DNA of 64,000 bases from NCBI GenBank assembly GCA_025345505.1, contig JANVCC010000021.1, positions 32,420,893-32,484,892 on the forward strand, written 5' to 3'. This document shows, one piece after another, positions 46,687 to 59,605 of the stretch. Under the pieces are notes generated by a model that saw only the letters and a program-made list of their open reading frames with translations, ran no database searches and was not told the DNA's origin. Source of the DNA: Todiramphus chloris collaris. Taxonomy: Eukaryota; Chordata; Aves; Coraciiformes; Alcedinidae. How positions within the stretch are numbered: the stretch's first letter is position 1; the number at the start of each line of letters is the position of its first letter. Position numbers and translations under genes: made by a program.

Positions 46687-48632
46687 TTCTAAACTACATT
46701 TTAGAATGAGTACTACTGTCTTTCTTGATCAATATATTTTTTGGGATTTAGTAAAACATTTTTTCCCTTATCTGAATCTGATCAATTTAAGGTATCTACT
46801 GTCTATATAGTGTCACATATGAACATTTATGTACTATGCTCACTGCAGAACTGAGTCTTTAGCATGGAAAACAAAGTAGAGTTTTGAACAATAAGCATCT
46901 CTTATTCATATTACTGAAAGATCAGATATCTTCACAAGAGCATATTATGAATAAAATATTCATCATAAAGCTCTGCATAAAATTATGGTGCAGCTACCAG
47001 TGCATTAGGACAGTATGTTCCTGATCCAGCTATACACAACTGTCCCTAACTCAGTATATATGAAATGATAGTAGAGATACTTAAAAATATCTTAATTTTT
47101 TTCCATGAATGACACAAAACTTATTGCATTAAAGATGGCGAAAAGGTTAGTGCTCTTAGCATAAAGATAGCATTGTCTGTGCAGCTCTGCACACTTGCAA
47201 ACAAGACCACAGGAATCTGTAATGTTCACAGTTACTCGTGACCTCTTTTATTATTGTGTTATTTCCAAAACACAGTTTAGAGCATTTGGCATCACGATAG
47301 TAAATTGGCATAGTATTCCATGAGGTGATGAATGCTGTAACCTGTTCAGTCAAGTATGATAATTCAGTTATCTTTTTTAGGCATAAAATCTATGAGTTTA
47401 TAATAAAACTGCTCAAAAGCATAATAGCATTAAGCATGTATAAAGCTATTTTTCTCCACTGATATCTGCGGGATTTTTTTTTTAACTGCTGCTCAGTATG
47501 CCACTGAACACAACCTGCTGCTCTATTTATTCTGTCTTTGGATGGTCAAAAATATTATGTCATGCTTTTGGCTGGTTTCAATGACTATTGTATCAGGTAT
47601 AATAGTTGAGTTGGTTATTTGTGAGACTGTGTGTATCCTTAAGGGATAGAAAACAGTTATCATAGCTAATCTGATATGTGTTCCTGTCTGCAAACCATTT
47701 TCCACACACCAAGGACAAAATTTAAGTTCTGAACTAATAAGCCCTTAAGAGATAGAGTCCCTACTAATTATAATTTCCAGTGCTGCTTTTTTATTCCTTT
47801 GTAATCTCAGTAACCATTTTAACACCTTGTCAGGCATTCAGGAACTTCCATCTGTGCAGCCTAGTGCATTTGTGAAATAAACCCATCTGTACAGCTGATT
47901 AAAAGTTGGATGTGGTCCATGTTTTGTCTTTATCCTGAAAGAAACAGTATTGCTGCAGCAGTTGTTGATGTAGGGCCTGAATACAGAGTGGAATGCACAA
48001 GGCTAATGGAGCAAAATAGCTTTTAGTGTTTTCATTTGTACTTAATAATTGTTTAAAATAAAATCAGAACAAATTAAGTGTGACAAGCAAGACCAATTAG
48101 AAAGGCTGCAGAGTTCAAGTCTGCAGTTAGATGCATGGAGCAACTCTAGAATTACTGTCATTTCAAGTATGTGTTAAACAGCAAGGTGAATCCAAGCAGA
48201 GAGCAACTTCATGTACTTTTCTTACTCTTCTACAAAAATATTTTAATTTATTCTGAGAGTGCACATGTGGTTTTCTTGGTATGGTAGGCAGTTTTCAGTT
48301 GCGTGTTTTTAGAAAGGTAGAGGAACATATGCACAATTCCTTACCTACAAACTAGGTCAATAGAATAACTGCATCTGACTACCTGATTTGCATCCATATT
48401 CACGAGTCAGAGATACCATCTCTCACATTTCCGTTCATAATCTCACTGCCACTGCTAAAGGTTTTATGGATGCAAAATTGTACCTTCAAAAGGTTTTAAG
48501 AAACATCTTATCTTTAGAAAAGCAAAAAGAAACATTGGAAAACTGATCAGACAGGTAGCTTACTGAAAATTACAGATGAGAAGACATGGATAGGGACTGA
48601 ATTATCTCCTCACAATTCACATGGGCATATGG

Positions 48633-48690
48633 TAAAGAAAAAGAAAGAGAAAGGGAAGAGGGGGAGGGGCAGGAAGAGGCAGAATAAGAA
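48633..48690. repeat. Polypurine (GA/G-rich) tract
   Basis: AAAGAAAAAGAAAGAGAAAG leads into GGAAGAGGGGGAGGGG and AGGAAGAGG; only two pyrimidines in about 56 bp. Possible triplex-forming or nucleosome-excluding tract. Confidence 0.9.
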
Positions 48691-48840
48691 TCCTTGTTGT
48701 GTGTTTTTTTAGTATCCTCAGGGCAATTGTTATCACTCACACATCTCTCTCCTCTAGCACAGAAATGTACACCTAATTTTGGACATCAGCAGTAGTATAA
48801 CAGAAAGAATTAATTCCACACTGATCTAGGATAAAAGGTT

Positions 48841-49110
48841 CTGATATATGGATCTGTGTGCTAGCGTTAATGCAAGCAAATAAATCTGCGTCAGATGGCA
48901 CATCAACGCACAAATGTGCTAGGTCACATTTTACTGGTGCAATGCCAAGGACCTATTTCCTCAGCATTGCATAAATGTGTCCGTGTTGCTGATTATTACA
49001 AAGGTATTTCACACAATGATTGCTCAAGAATATGTCATGTGTTTACTTGTGTTGTATGGGCATGCTCATCAATGCTCTCTAGCTGATAGGAGGTATAATA
49101 CAGTGTTCAT
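48841..49110. promoter_or_regulatory. Candidate conserved non-coding element (speculative)
   Basis: Repeat-free DNA with balanced composition and several CpGs (CTAGCGTTAA, CTGCGTCAG, CAACGCAC, TCCGTG). It also has plausible factor motifs: TAGGTCA (nuclear-receptor half site) and ATTGCATAAA (C/EBP-like). Inference from composition only. A chance 63-codon frame runs through it. Confidence 0.2.
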
Positions 49111-52100
49111 CAATGGGATGCTCAATGCACTGCAAGACCCTTTAATCCTATTACACCAATAAAGAATATCTAAACTTCCTGAGCTAAGAGTTCTGTCTAT
49201 TGCCCTTTATTCCAACATAAGTGTAGGACCATTCTAACTATCTGCAAGGACTTCTGAAGTCTGTAGACTGAGATAAATTTTTTGAAGTTACCAAGTGCAA
49301 CACAAAACTGAACACAACCTTAGGTTTTTCAGTGAGAAATATTGAGGATTTTAGCCAGCTACAGCTAAGATGCCAACAATACTGCATAAAATGCCATAAC
49401 TCATAAACTGGAGAAATACAGTCTTTTATATTGCTTAAAAAAGGAGACAAATAGGCGTGTATAGTAATCAACAGAGAAACAAGATCTTAATTATAATGTA
49501 GATGCAGCTGATAATTATATGTGTAGCAGTGTCATATATTAAAATACCAAAACAAAAGAGCCCCAAACTTCAAACCCCAAGTAATGCTAGAAAGGAAGGA
49601 AAATCCAGATGTTTGAATGAAAGAGAAGTATAGGTGGGATTTATTGAAAGAATCAAGATAAAGAATTTTTATATATTAAAACTAATCTCCTTAGGTCTTT
49701 CAAGGAGTGAAGAAAGGTAGTTTGTTTCTTTGTTGTTGTTGAAAAGTGAAAATACATTTAAACCTGGGATTGGAAACGACAGCTGTAATTATACACTGCA
49801 GAATTGCTGCCCACTGAGTACTGTTTTGTTGAATATGGTTCTCTTTTGGTGATAATAACAATACGTCATTTGGTGAATTGTGAATTCCCTGAAGGAATTT
49901 ATGGTATGACTCTAGAGCTGAACAAATCCCAAGTGCTGGTGTCTGACTTAAACTAGATAAATGCAGCTGCTTCTTATATAGGACAAGTGTTACTAAAATA
50001 TTTTCAAAATACTGTGTTTGGAATTTCAGTTTGAGGTTGTCCAGTCAAATTGACTTGAACGCGCTTCATATTTTATGTATTTCTTCTTTTCCTCCAAGGG
50101 CATAGCTTAGTAATGTGTAGGTGAAACAATGATAGGCATTGTTTTCCCCTCCCTTTTCAAACACATTGTTTGGCCTAACACAGTGCTGATCCATCAGCTT
50201 CAGGTGTATCATCTTTATCATCTTACAGGTGCAGAGGGCAAGTCATTCAGGTGTAATCTAATCATTGCCATTATTTGAGGAAGATTTCCTTAAAGTCAAG
50301 GTATATGACTGGTGACTCATATTCTAGTTCCTTTAATAGACTAATATACAGAAAGCTTTCTCATTCCATGTAGATTGAATGACTAAAGGTGCTCTAGGGA
50401 AGTCCTGTACTGAAGACAACAGAAAGAATTAATTTAAGCAATGTCATATGTAAATCCCTGTTGCCTTTTCACACCAGAATGTTAATTCTAGGGATATGTG
50501 ACCCCACTGGAGTTTGTGTCAGTCTCAGACAGGATAATACAGAGGTATAGCACAACTGAGGGAATAACTTTTAGGTTTGAATAATACTGACTTCAATATG
50601 ATAGTGACAAATTCACCGATGGTTTACACTGGTGTAGCACAGGATTTCATTTGGGTTATGAATTTTATTATAAAGAGGAGAACTTGTCCCAGTATTTTTG
50701 TGTTAATGATAAACAAGGCAGTTTTACATACAGTCTAATTTATTCAGTGCAGTGTAAAATCAAGCTGAATGTAAAAAAAAGATTTTGAGCATCATGTTTG
50801 CAATAACTAAATTTAAGGGGCTAAAACTTAACACTAATGTTCACCTCCCCCAGTATATTTCCTGAGCAGACATCTTTTTCAGCCAAACTGTTTGAGCAGC
50901 TGATCCAAAGTCATTAATGTAACAGTATTTCAGCAAAAGTCAAGCTGATAGCTATTGGTTCATTAGTGCTGAATCCAGAAGGCATATAGAAATAGTCAGA
51001 ATTAACTGACAATCTTGGCTTCAAATGTGATGCACTTATAAATAGTTTAAATATATATTTTGAGATTTTTATCTGTTTTTTGAGAGCTCAAGGTTATATG
51101 ATGTTCGATAAGATTGATAATAGATCCACTTTATTATTTTGTGTTTGATTTCTCACACCAAGTTACAAATGAGATGACACTTATTAATGATGTGTTTATT
51201 GTTATCTTACTAAGTCATGGTGACAAATTTATGACACAATTTCATTGAGCAAAACTGACATCTGTAGTTATGTCAATTAATGTATCACTTCATAGTATAG
51301 TTCTAATAAGATGACATAGAGACTTTTTTGGAGATAGAAATCATAATGGACAAAAAAATTTGTAAAGTGTACTAATGCAAAGAGCAAAGTGCAAACATGG
51401 TCAGAGGTCAGAGGAATCATCAGAGAACTGGTGGAACCAAGAAACCTGCCAGTCTGTAGGACATGATGATGGGATGCCATTGTTCTGAACAATTTCTTCC
51501 ACCTCTGCTTTACCTTCATCCTAGATTCATGTTACTAGATAGAGTTTAAAATGCAGAAAAGGGAGGATCCTGATCAGGAGGAGAGAAAAGGTAAACTAAA
51601 ATAGACAAGAACCAAGGCACATCCAAGCAGCATCTCAAACAAAGAGCAGTGGGTGAAGTTCCCAAATATACCTGTTAGCTGAGGTTACCATATCAGGCTT
51701 GTAAGATAGTTCTTAGTCTTCAAGAAACTGATCATGCCTAAATGGATAACTACAGATTAATTATGGAGGTAGAGCCTGACAGCTGGAGCTTGACAGCTTG
51801 ACAAAGAATGGTACAAGATGAAATGAATGTGAAGCAGTTATAAAAAAGGAATCTTAGACACTTTTTTTTTTTCTTTTCTTTTTTTCACCCCCCTATTTTA
51901 ATCCAACCTTCTGAAAATATATTAGTAAATTCAACAAATAGCCACAGGCCATATCACTTATATTCAGAGAAGCACCTTGTAAGATGTTTAAAAATCACTA
52001 AAATACACATCTCAGAAATATTCTTCAGACTTTTCTGGATTAGACTTCTAGGTGTGATTAATTACACTGATAGCTCTTTGGATTCCTAGGGACCACATAG

Positions 52101-52650
52101 CTTGTTTTACAGCAAAATTTTATCACAGTAAACTAATTTTATGTGTAATCCATGTTATTTTAAAACATTTATAAAATTCAACCTTGTAATCTGTTGCATA
52201 TAATCTGAAAAATGAGTTAGTGAGTTAATATTGGAATAAATAGCTTAATTTTACATGCCAATAAAATTTAGAATTAAAAAGGAATTGTCTTTTTCTCAAA
52301 TATTATTATTTAGGAAACAACATATGGTGTGTTTAGAAAATATGTAATTTCTTTCTTCTGAAGGTGTTTTCCTACCTCTAGAAGGAGATTAAAGCAGTAA
52401 CTCTGAAAAACTTTTGTGTTGTATTAGTAAGGCTTTTCCACAGTGCTTTCCCAGTTGTCTAAGGGACACGCTATTCATCAGCCTGATGCCAAAGTTTCCA
52501 TGACACCTGTGTTGTGGTATTAAATTGTGTCCATTTCAAATGATTTAAGCAATATTAGTTCTTGGAGCAGTTCTGAGAAGCTGTTGTTCTTTGTGGTAGT
52601 TCAGTGGTTTACCAGTCTTTAGAGTCTTCTTCGCTTTTTTTTGGTTGGTG

Positions 52651-52670
52651 TTTTTTTTTTTTTTTTTTTT
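52651..52670. repeat. Poly-T tract (T20) in a GT-rich block
   Basis: Twenty T residues followed by GTTTGTTTTGGTTTGGG and another T run to about 52698. Confidence 0.95.
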
Positions 52671-55600
52671 GTTTGTTTTGGTTTGGGTTTTTTTTTTATT
52701 TCATTTTAGTGTAGTATTCTCAGAGTAGATTTCTCTTGAAAGACACAGTTTGACTGCAGAAACTATCATGGTGTATGTATGTGTTAAAATAACAGCTCAT
52801 TTAAACTGTAATCACAGAGGGCGAAACTGTATTTGAACTACTAATGTGCAGAGTAGCTACATGTGGTTTATAGGTCAAAGTATAATAGTGTGAGCATTTT
52901 TTGATTGGTACAAATGGTAACCACGGTTGTCAACTTGGCTCTAAGAATCCCATGCACTTGGGGAAAAATAATAATGTGGTTTTTAACGATGCCAAAGTAC
53001 TTCAGGATATTACTTCACCAAATATTAATTCTTCTGTGCAAGTTCCACTTTCCTTTTAGTGCTGCCCCCAATTAAAGCTTTAAGCACTTAACCTGTAGTC
53101 GTGAAAAAAGCAGTTTATGATGGGTGTAATCTTACTCCCAGAGGTCTAATTATCTCAGTTGGTTCCCAATTAATCCATGAAGTTGTTAGGTCTTCCTTTT
53201 AATTAGTTCTGTTCTTCTTGAAGAACAGTTTTATTTTTCATATTTCACTTTATTATTTTCTTCACTGGAACCCTGCAGGGTGGGAATTCTACTTTGAAAT
53301 GTTCTTATTTGTTTGATTGCTGGTTGATGCTTAATGAAGATGATTCTTTACCCACAGCTTGCATTAAAGTTCAGTTTGGAGATTGGAATGCAAGTCCACT
53401 AAGCATGAAAATGAAATGTAAATATGTACCAAGTGAGAGAGTGAACACTTCCTTTGTTTTAAAGGCATTATTTAAAGGGAGTTTTCATGTTAAAGGTACA
53501 ATTATCTTTGGTCCAATCTCACAAAACTGAAATTGAGTTAATTCTAAACACATTATGAAGTAGAATTTTTCTGTTGTGTTTTTTTTTTTTTTTTTCCTAA
53601 GTTTCTTGGGTTTTTTTGTTTGATTTTTTTTTGGTTGTTGTTGTCATTGTGTCATTAATGCATGTATTTAAGAGGATGCATATATAAGGATGTTGGATAT
53701 AAAGTCACATTTTCCTTCTCACTTTCACCTGTGAACACCTTTTTGTATAACAGAGATCTGCAAGAAGGAATAGCAGCTTCATTGGTAGTCACAAAAACAT
53801 CCAGTAGTGAAATATTATCTGAAGACTGCTGGGAATTTCACTTACCCCTCCACTTCTGTGTCAGCTCTGCATGATAGAAAACTATATTGGTTTATCTGAC
53901 AGTGTCCTTTCCCCTGTTGTATCTCAGTGATATTCCCTTGCTGTATTCCATCAAAAAATCAAACAGTTTACGCACTAGAACCATGACTTACTTCTGTGGT
54001 CTTCTTAACTGTGGAATTTAGCCAGACAATGAAACTCTATTTGATGTATGTGTTACACAGTTTCACTGACCAAAATATTTTATTCCTGTAATGCACAAAT
54101 TCTGTTTTGAAATGTGCATCAGTTTGGTCACTGGTTTTTTTGGTATTAGTTTTACAGATAGTGAAATAACTGTCCATTCAGAACTCACTATACCGTTTAA
54201 GAATTGATAACCAATTTGTATTCTCTATGCATAAATAGTTAAAGTTCATGGAAGAAAGCAATACTTAGTAAGACAGGAATAAAAATAAGGACTAAAACAG
54301 AATCATAATTATTGTTCATAGATTACACTCATCTCCACAAACATGCATTTTAATGAAATTACAGAGTCTACATAAATGGGAATGGGAAATAATTGTTATA
54401 GAGAGAAGAGCCTCTGATATATTTTCCACAGTAATTGGTGGTAGTGTAGTGTAGTAGTGAAGTAGTCATCATTTTGTGGTTTTAGGAGGAAAAGTACGTA
54501 AAAGTGCTGCATTATCTTTTCCCTGACTATTAATACATATTTTTCTTACATTAGAAATTAAGAACTGTGAAAATCATTTATAACTCACTCAGATTTCATT
54601 GTATCCCTTTACACCTCAGATTTTGCAGAGACCCTTGGTCAGGTAGTGTCCACATATGGTGGTGATGTTTAAGTGACTAAAGAGAACAGCAAAGAAAAGT
54701 AATGTAATGTACATTGTCTTCTTCCTGATCTCTACATATTAGTTAAAAAGTGGAAATCTGAAGGATTGTTTCTGCTTTTTTTGGTTTTGGGTAGAGCTAT
54801 GACCAATGTTTTCCATACTGGTACCCTTCAACTCCATTGCTAGACAACAACATGGGCAAAAAAAAAGCTTGCAATTCATGGTCTAAGAATTTACCTCACT
54901 TGGTTTTTTCCTTTTTTTTTGCAAGGATCAGTGTGATAAGCAGTCAAGAGACATGTGTGGCTAGGCTTCTTAAGGGGCAATGTAGAAAAACGATATAATA
55001 GATTTTCTGTGAATATTCCTCCGCTAAAATGAAGTAATTGGAAGTGTATATGTGAGATTGCTGCATCACTGAAGGAACTTATTTAAAGTAGTAGTATGGA
55101 TTTTGTTTCAAAATCCTTTAAATTTCAGTTCAGGAGTATCTCCTCTGTTCTCTTATTTTCATGGTCTTGTAACTGCTAGTAATTCTGTGACTTCCACAGA
55201 AATGGCAGTAATTCTACTAACGCCTAGCTAAGTCTTTAAAGGAGAAGTGACTAATACTGTTTTGAACAATTACCACAAAATAGTATTTAAAAAAATAATT
55301 AAATCCAGTGGATACACTTAGCATAGGTAATTTTCTGCTGATGTGATGTGCCTTTCTGCTCTGTGCAGAAACTGCTTTATTCTTACAAAAAAAACCCCAA
55401 ACCAAAAAACAAAGAAAAAAACAACAAAACCTCCTAAGCCCTACTGCCTTCCCCCCCTTTTATTTTTTTCTTTTTAAAACATTTTTTTCTTAGAAGCAAG
55501 GAGTTCAAGTTTGTTATTTTACTTTCTCCAGGTATGTAGTCTACATCTAATTTTATCAAGTAGGGTGACACAATAGTCCACTGCAGAGCGAAGCAACTGA

Positions 55601-56047
55601 TGCTGAGGTCTCAACATGTATACCTTATGAATTTTTAGCATTTTGCTAGGTCTGTCTCTTGTCTGGTCCTGTGCTGGATGCCCTGGAATACAGGAGTTTG
55701 CTTTACCATTCAGCTGAATTCAACAAATAGCCAGCTTGTGCAATTCCAAACCTCTCCACACAGTAAATGAAGGCTCAGTCAGTGAAAGCAAGCTATATGT
55801 TCATTTCTAAATCTCTATACTTATTAAACACAGAATGCTCATGTAGGTGAACCACTAGATATGTGCAGGTGTTAACTGATCTGAAGATAATGCGGATTTC
55901 TGGCAGTCCAAAAACATTTAGTATCATTAAACTATTGGTACCTCATTGTGAATTTTTCTTTTTCTTTTTTTTTGAAAGCTGTATGTTGCCTGCTTTTCCT
56001 GCTAATGCATAGTTGCACACTCTCCAACTTTTTTGTTTCTAAGGGAT

Positions 56048-56121
56048 TTTTTTTTCATAAACATTAAAAAAGAAAAAAAAAAAAAAAGAAAAAAAAAACA
56101 AAAAAAAAAAAGAAAAAAAAA
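56048..56121. repeat. A-rich low-complexity block
   Basis: A T9 run and then, after CATAAACATT, about 55 bp of A runs broken by single G or C bases. It probably expanded by replication slippage. Confidence 0.95.
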
Positions 56122-56383
56122 GCTTATGTCCATTTGGAACTATGGCAGGAAAGTGAATGGTGTTGTAGCTACGTTTTTAGGAATAAAAGCATGATATCAC
56201 ACTGCATTGCTGTGAAATTTTATCTAAATATTTGAGTGGAAATGGTAGTGAAATGCTGCAACATTATTTCTTGTTGAAATTCACATGTTCTGGTGGCTGA
56301 CCATATAAAAGTGCAACAATACTAACTATGCTAATATCAGGTGTTGCTTTAATTATAGCTAATATGTGCAACATTGAAAATAT

Positions 56384-56397
56384 GGGGGGGGGGGGGG
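56384..56397. repeat. Poly-G tract (G14)
   Basis: Fourteen G followed by AAGGGAAGG. It is the only long plus-strand G run and is G-quadruplex prone. Confidence 0.95.
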
Positions 56398-56479
56398 AAG
56401 GGAAGGAATTCAAAAAGCATTTGAGTTTTTTAAGACAAGCTATTGGATTCTGCTTTTACAAGCTTGGATGTAAAACTCA

Positions 56480-56493
56480 CCAGTAGATGGCAT
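56480..56493 (+). promoter_or_regulatory. Possible CTCF-type motif
   Basis: CCAGTAGATGGCAT fits 13 of 14 positions of the widely used core consensus CCASYAGRKGGCRS; only the last base differs. It lies 83 bp after the G14 tract in transposon-free DNA. Motif match only, with no evidence of binding. Confidence 0.3.
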
Positions 56494-57767
56494 GACCCTG
56501 CCCCTTGGTTACCACTGCTCCCTAAAGTAAATGAAAAGAGAAATCAAGTTAAGCCCCAAAGCAGTGATCCGTGAAAGTTAAGTACACCTCAGGGACAATG
56601 TGATAAAGTTGTGGCTTTTGGCAGAGACATTAAAATGGAATGAAGAAAATAGTAATTTTGTGTAACTAGAAGAATTTATACAAATATTTTTTAAAACCCA
56701 GATCTTTTAAAAATATTATTTTGTGAAGTAGATTATTTTTCTTAAGTGTGTGAATTTTTTTTTAGGTTGATTTTTATTAAAATAGGGTTCCTAATTGTGA
56801 ATTCTAACCTCTGAAATTGCTCTGACAGACCTTTGTTCATTATGCAGTAATTAGAAAGGCACCATTAGCATCTATGCTGTGAACTTTTCAGTGTAGTTCA
56901 GGACACATGGTAGTATAGCCAATTAAAACAAAAACATTTAAGTGGGTAAGAAAACTATTAAAGCCAATTCATTAGACCTGCATATTTTGGGGTCAGTGGT
57001 ACAGAACATGCACATCAAAGCAGAAAAAGCTTGAGTCACTAATATGCCCCAAAGCACTGAAGTGAGCAGCATTGCAGATTGTGAATTTGAGAGGTAGGGC
57101 AGCCTTAGGGTACTGATTACATTGATGAGAATATGGTAATGACTTAAGCAGCTGTCAAGAGTTACAGAGACCAAAATCCACAAGGATGTGTGACTAAGAA
57201 ACAGATGCCTTTTAAACTGTCTGGTTTGTTACTGTTCAGTAACTTACAGCAAAACTTTAATGAGGTGACCTCCACAGCATTTTGTACATAGATTAAGGTT
57301 TTTTTTTCTTAAGTTTTCAAAAGCCTACTTTCTTGCAGCAGTGGAAGAGCTCAGGTAGGTCTGGTTTTAAGAGCTACCAATAGACGTGTCAGATCAGATG
57401 ACAGAAACAGAGGAAGATGGTGATTTGGAAGAATACTGAATAGTAAATTAATTCAATCAATACAGAGCCTTTTCAATGCTGTACAAATTCAGCTGAGAGC
57501 AGACACCACTGATCCTTGAAAGTCTTTTTAAGGCCGGCATTAGGCTGGAAAAACATGATCAGATTGGTCTGATGTCCAGTCATATTGCAAATACTTTTGA
57601 CAATCTGACCAAAGCCTTGAAAACAACAATCAGCAATAGAAATAGATTGGTCAACAACTTGAAAGAATCTAGTGACTGAAATAATAATTTGTTTACAGAG
57701 AAATATTTACTCTCTCTAAATTTAGCCATTTCCAAGTTACATCAAAGGTAGTCATCCCAGGTCTATC

Positions 57768-58276
57768 TGTGGTCAGGCCACACCTGCAGGGAGAAGCGGA
57801 CAGGACAGGTGACCCTAAACTGACCAGTGAGGTATTCCAGACCATATATGTCATATTTGGTATAAAGCAGAAGGATTGGAAGGGTCTGTGGCTCTTCTCC
57901 CCTCTTGGACCACTTTGCCAGCTTTGCTTGGCTTGGCTCAGGTCTTCTTTCTGTTCCTTTCTCGGATCATCCAAGGAAAACTCTGTCCATTCTGCCTTCG
58001 ATCCCAGTCTCTGTGTTCCTGAACCCAGTACCAGAATCCATCTCCTGAACACAGCTCCTGTCTGCTGTGGGGACCAGTCTGGGACTCCCCCAGTGCCTGC
58101 TCCACAGCATCAGTGGTGACAGTGATCAGGGGTTTTGGGTTTGATACTGGTTTTGTACATATTACATTATTATTAATTTCATTTTCATTAAAGCTGTTCT
58201 AATTTCCTAGGGAGGGTGGTTAACAGAGAGCATCTGTTACAGGTCTAAGGGGCTTCCCTGACCCTAAACCATGACA
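57768..58276 (+). mobile_element. Probable solo LTR of an endogenous retrovirus (ERVL-like)
   Basis: A roughly 500-bp block visibly richer in GC than its flanks. It has an LTR-like order of parts: a start TGTGGTCAGGCC, a block CTAAACTGACCAGTGAGGTA and ATTCCAGACCATATATGTCA, TATAAAG at 57861-57867 as a TATA-like box, and ATTAAA at 58187-58192 as a polyadenylation-type signal, which follows GTTTTGTACATATTACATTA. It ends ...ACCATGACA. No internal retroviral genes flank it, so it would be a solo LTR formed by recombination. I could not find a target-site duplication, and both ends are uncertain by tens of bases. The resemblance to bird ERV LTRs is from memory. Overlapping 116- and 119-codon frames on opposite strands are not considered genes. 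Confidence 0.5.
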
Positions 58277-59508
58277 TTTAGATTGGATGCCTAACTTGTG
58301 GAAGGCTAAAATAATAGAGTGGAAGATGGGTTAAATAATAATATTCTGTGACAAATTATCCAGTTAGCACAACTGTGTAACTATGTGCCCATATTCTATC
58401 CATTTTATTACAATCACATATTCCAGTACTTGCAGACCATTTATTAAGTATATAGAGTCAACTATCTTTTTCCCCATGCTGTAGTTCCTACAAGTGTTCC
58501 ACCAATAAAACTGAATTTTCCTACTTGGACAATATTGTCAGTAGCAGGGTGCAAAGTGCTATTGGCCACAGGAGAGGTGTGGGGAATCACTGACACCTGA
58601 CCTCAGTTAAGCTTATATAAAGTGCTGAAAAGGCCTCATACTGATTATAATAATTCTTCAGGGATCACCATCCTTCCCTCCTGCAGCTCATGTGCAGCTC
58701 TTTTAATGAGCAGCTCAGTGATCTTGTCCACAGCGAGGATAGAAGTGAAGATAGTTGAGAACCAATCAGCAATGTGATTAATCACTGTTAACGTAAGAGC
58801 AGAGTACTACCAACTGTTGGTATGCACTGTTTGATTCAAATGCATTTATCTGGGGAGGTGGAAGTCATTCTTTATTCTGACTGGAGCAACCCTGCTGCTT
58901 TCAACAGCTGCTGAAATCAGGCATATTTCATTGCTATTAATTTGACACAAGAAATCATTATCACTGTGCTGAGATACTGGACACCTGTCATTCTTTCTCG
59001 TATGAATTCTAAAGTCAATTTAATGAGACTCATACACTCTCAGTCCATACACTTGTATTAGGTAAATGTTTTTGTCCTAGTCACAGTTCAGTGTTGTTGT
59101 TTTACCTTGAAAAATGATGCAGGAGGTATTCAAACTAGTAAGACTCAAGAGTAAATTAAAAAGTGCATAGTTCTCTTTTATACCAGATGTGAATAGCTCT
59201 CTACGCGGACACTCTGTGTGATAGAAATGAAGGATTTGTGTTTCATTCCTGCATCTCAAAACTGCACTGCCTTTTCCCTACTGTTTTTTCCAGAACATTA
59301 TTAAGATTTTTTTTTTTGTGCTCTGGCTCCCCTTTGGAGATGATGGATGGTTACTTCCTTTTGCTGTCAGCTAGCCAGTGAATAACCAGTTGAGAGGAGG
59401 AGAATATAGGACCAAGCCCCTTTCCATTTCATGAAGTCTTAGACCTTTAACTGGGAAGGCAGGCATTGAATCTACACTAAGCTGTTTATTGTAGGCTGCT
59501 GTCCATTA
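58277..59508. other. Unique sequence, nothing firmly recognised
   Basis: The part 58550-58700 (ATTGGCCACA, TATATAAAG, CTCCTGCAGCTCATGTGCAG) is richer in GC and could be another LTR piece, but I cannot support that. No gene seen. Confidence 0.45.
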
Positions 59509-59605
59509 CATAGAATCATAGAATCATCAAGGTTGGTAAAAGACCTTCAAGTTCATCGAGTCACTTGCACATCACCCTGGTATATGAGTGCCTTCCAAAT
59601 GAAAT
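59509..59605 (-). mobile_element. CR1 3'-end stub
   Basis: ACATAGAATCATAGAATCAT, then CAAGGTTGGTAAAAGACCTT and GTTCATCGAGT: the CR1 3' end of the type with GGTTGGAAAAGACC. Similarity fades by about 59600, so under 100 bp is left. Confidence 0.85.

Larger units (their letters stand above)
46081..57767. other. 11.7 kb transposon-poor, no gene seen
   Basis: I recognise no CR1 or LTR here. Simple repeats and a 24-bp duplication are listed separately. Open frames are at most 81 codons. 53294-53530 on the plus strand is the most protein-like (many charged residues) but has no motif. Additional T tracts lie at 53579-53595 (T17) and 52681-52697, and an A-rich stretch at 55386-55430. Confidence 0.5.

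Noticed and set aside
48386..48393. Further octamer matches (ATTTGCAT here; ATGCAAAT at 16687, 18799 and 19804)
   Set aside because: Eight-base AT-rich strings recur by chance in this composition and these lack supporting neighbours.
57693..58119. Overlapping 119-codon (minus) and 116-codon (plus) open frames
   Set aside because: They overlap on opposite strands within the LTR-like block, where higher GC reduces stop frequency. No domain seen.
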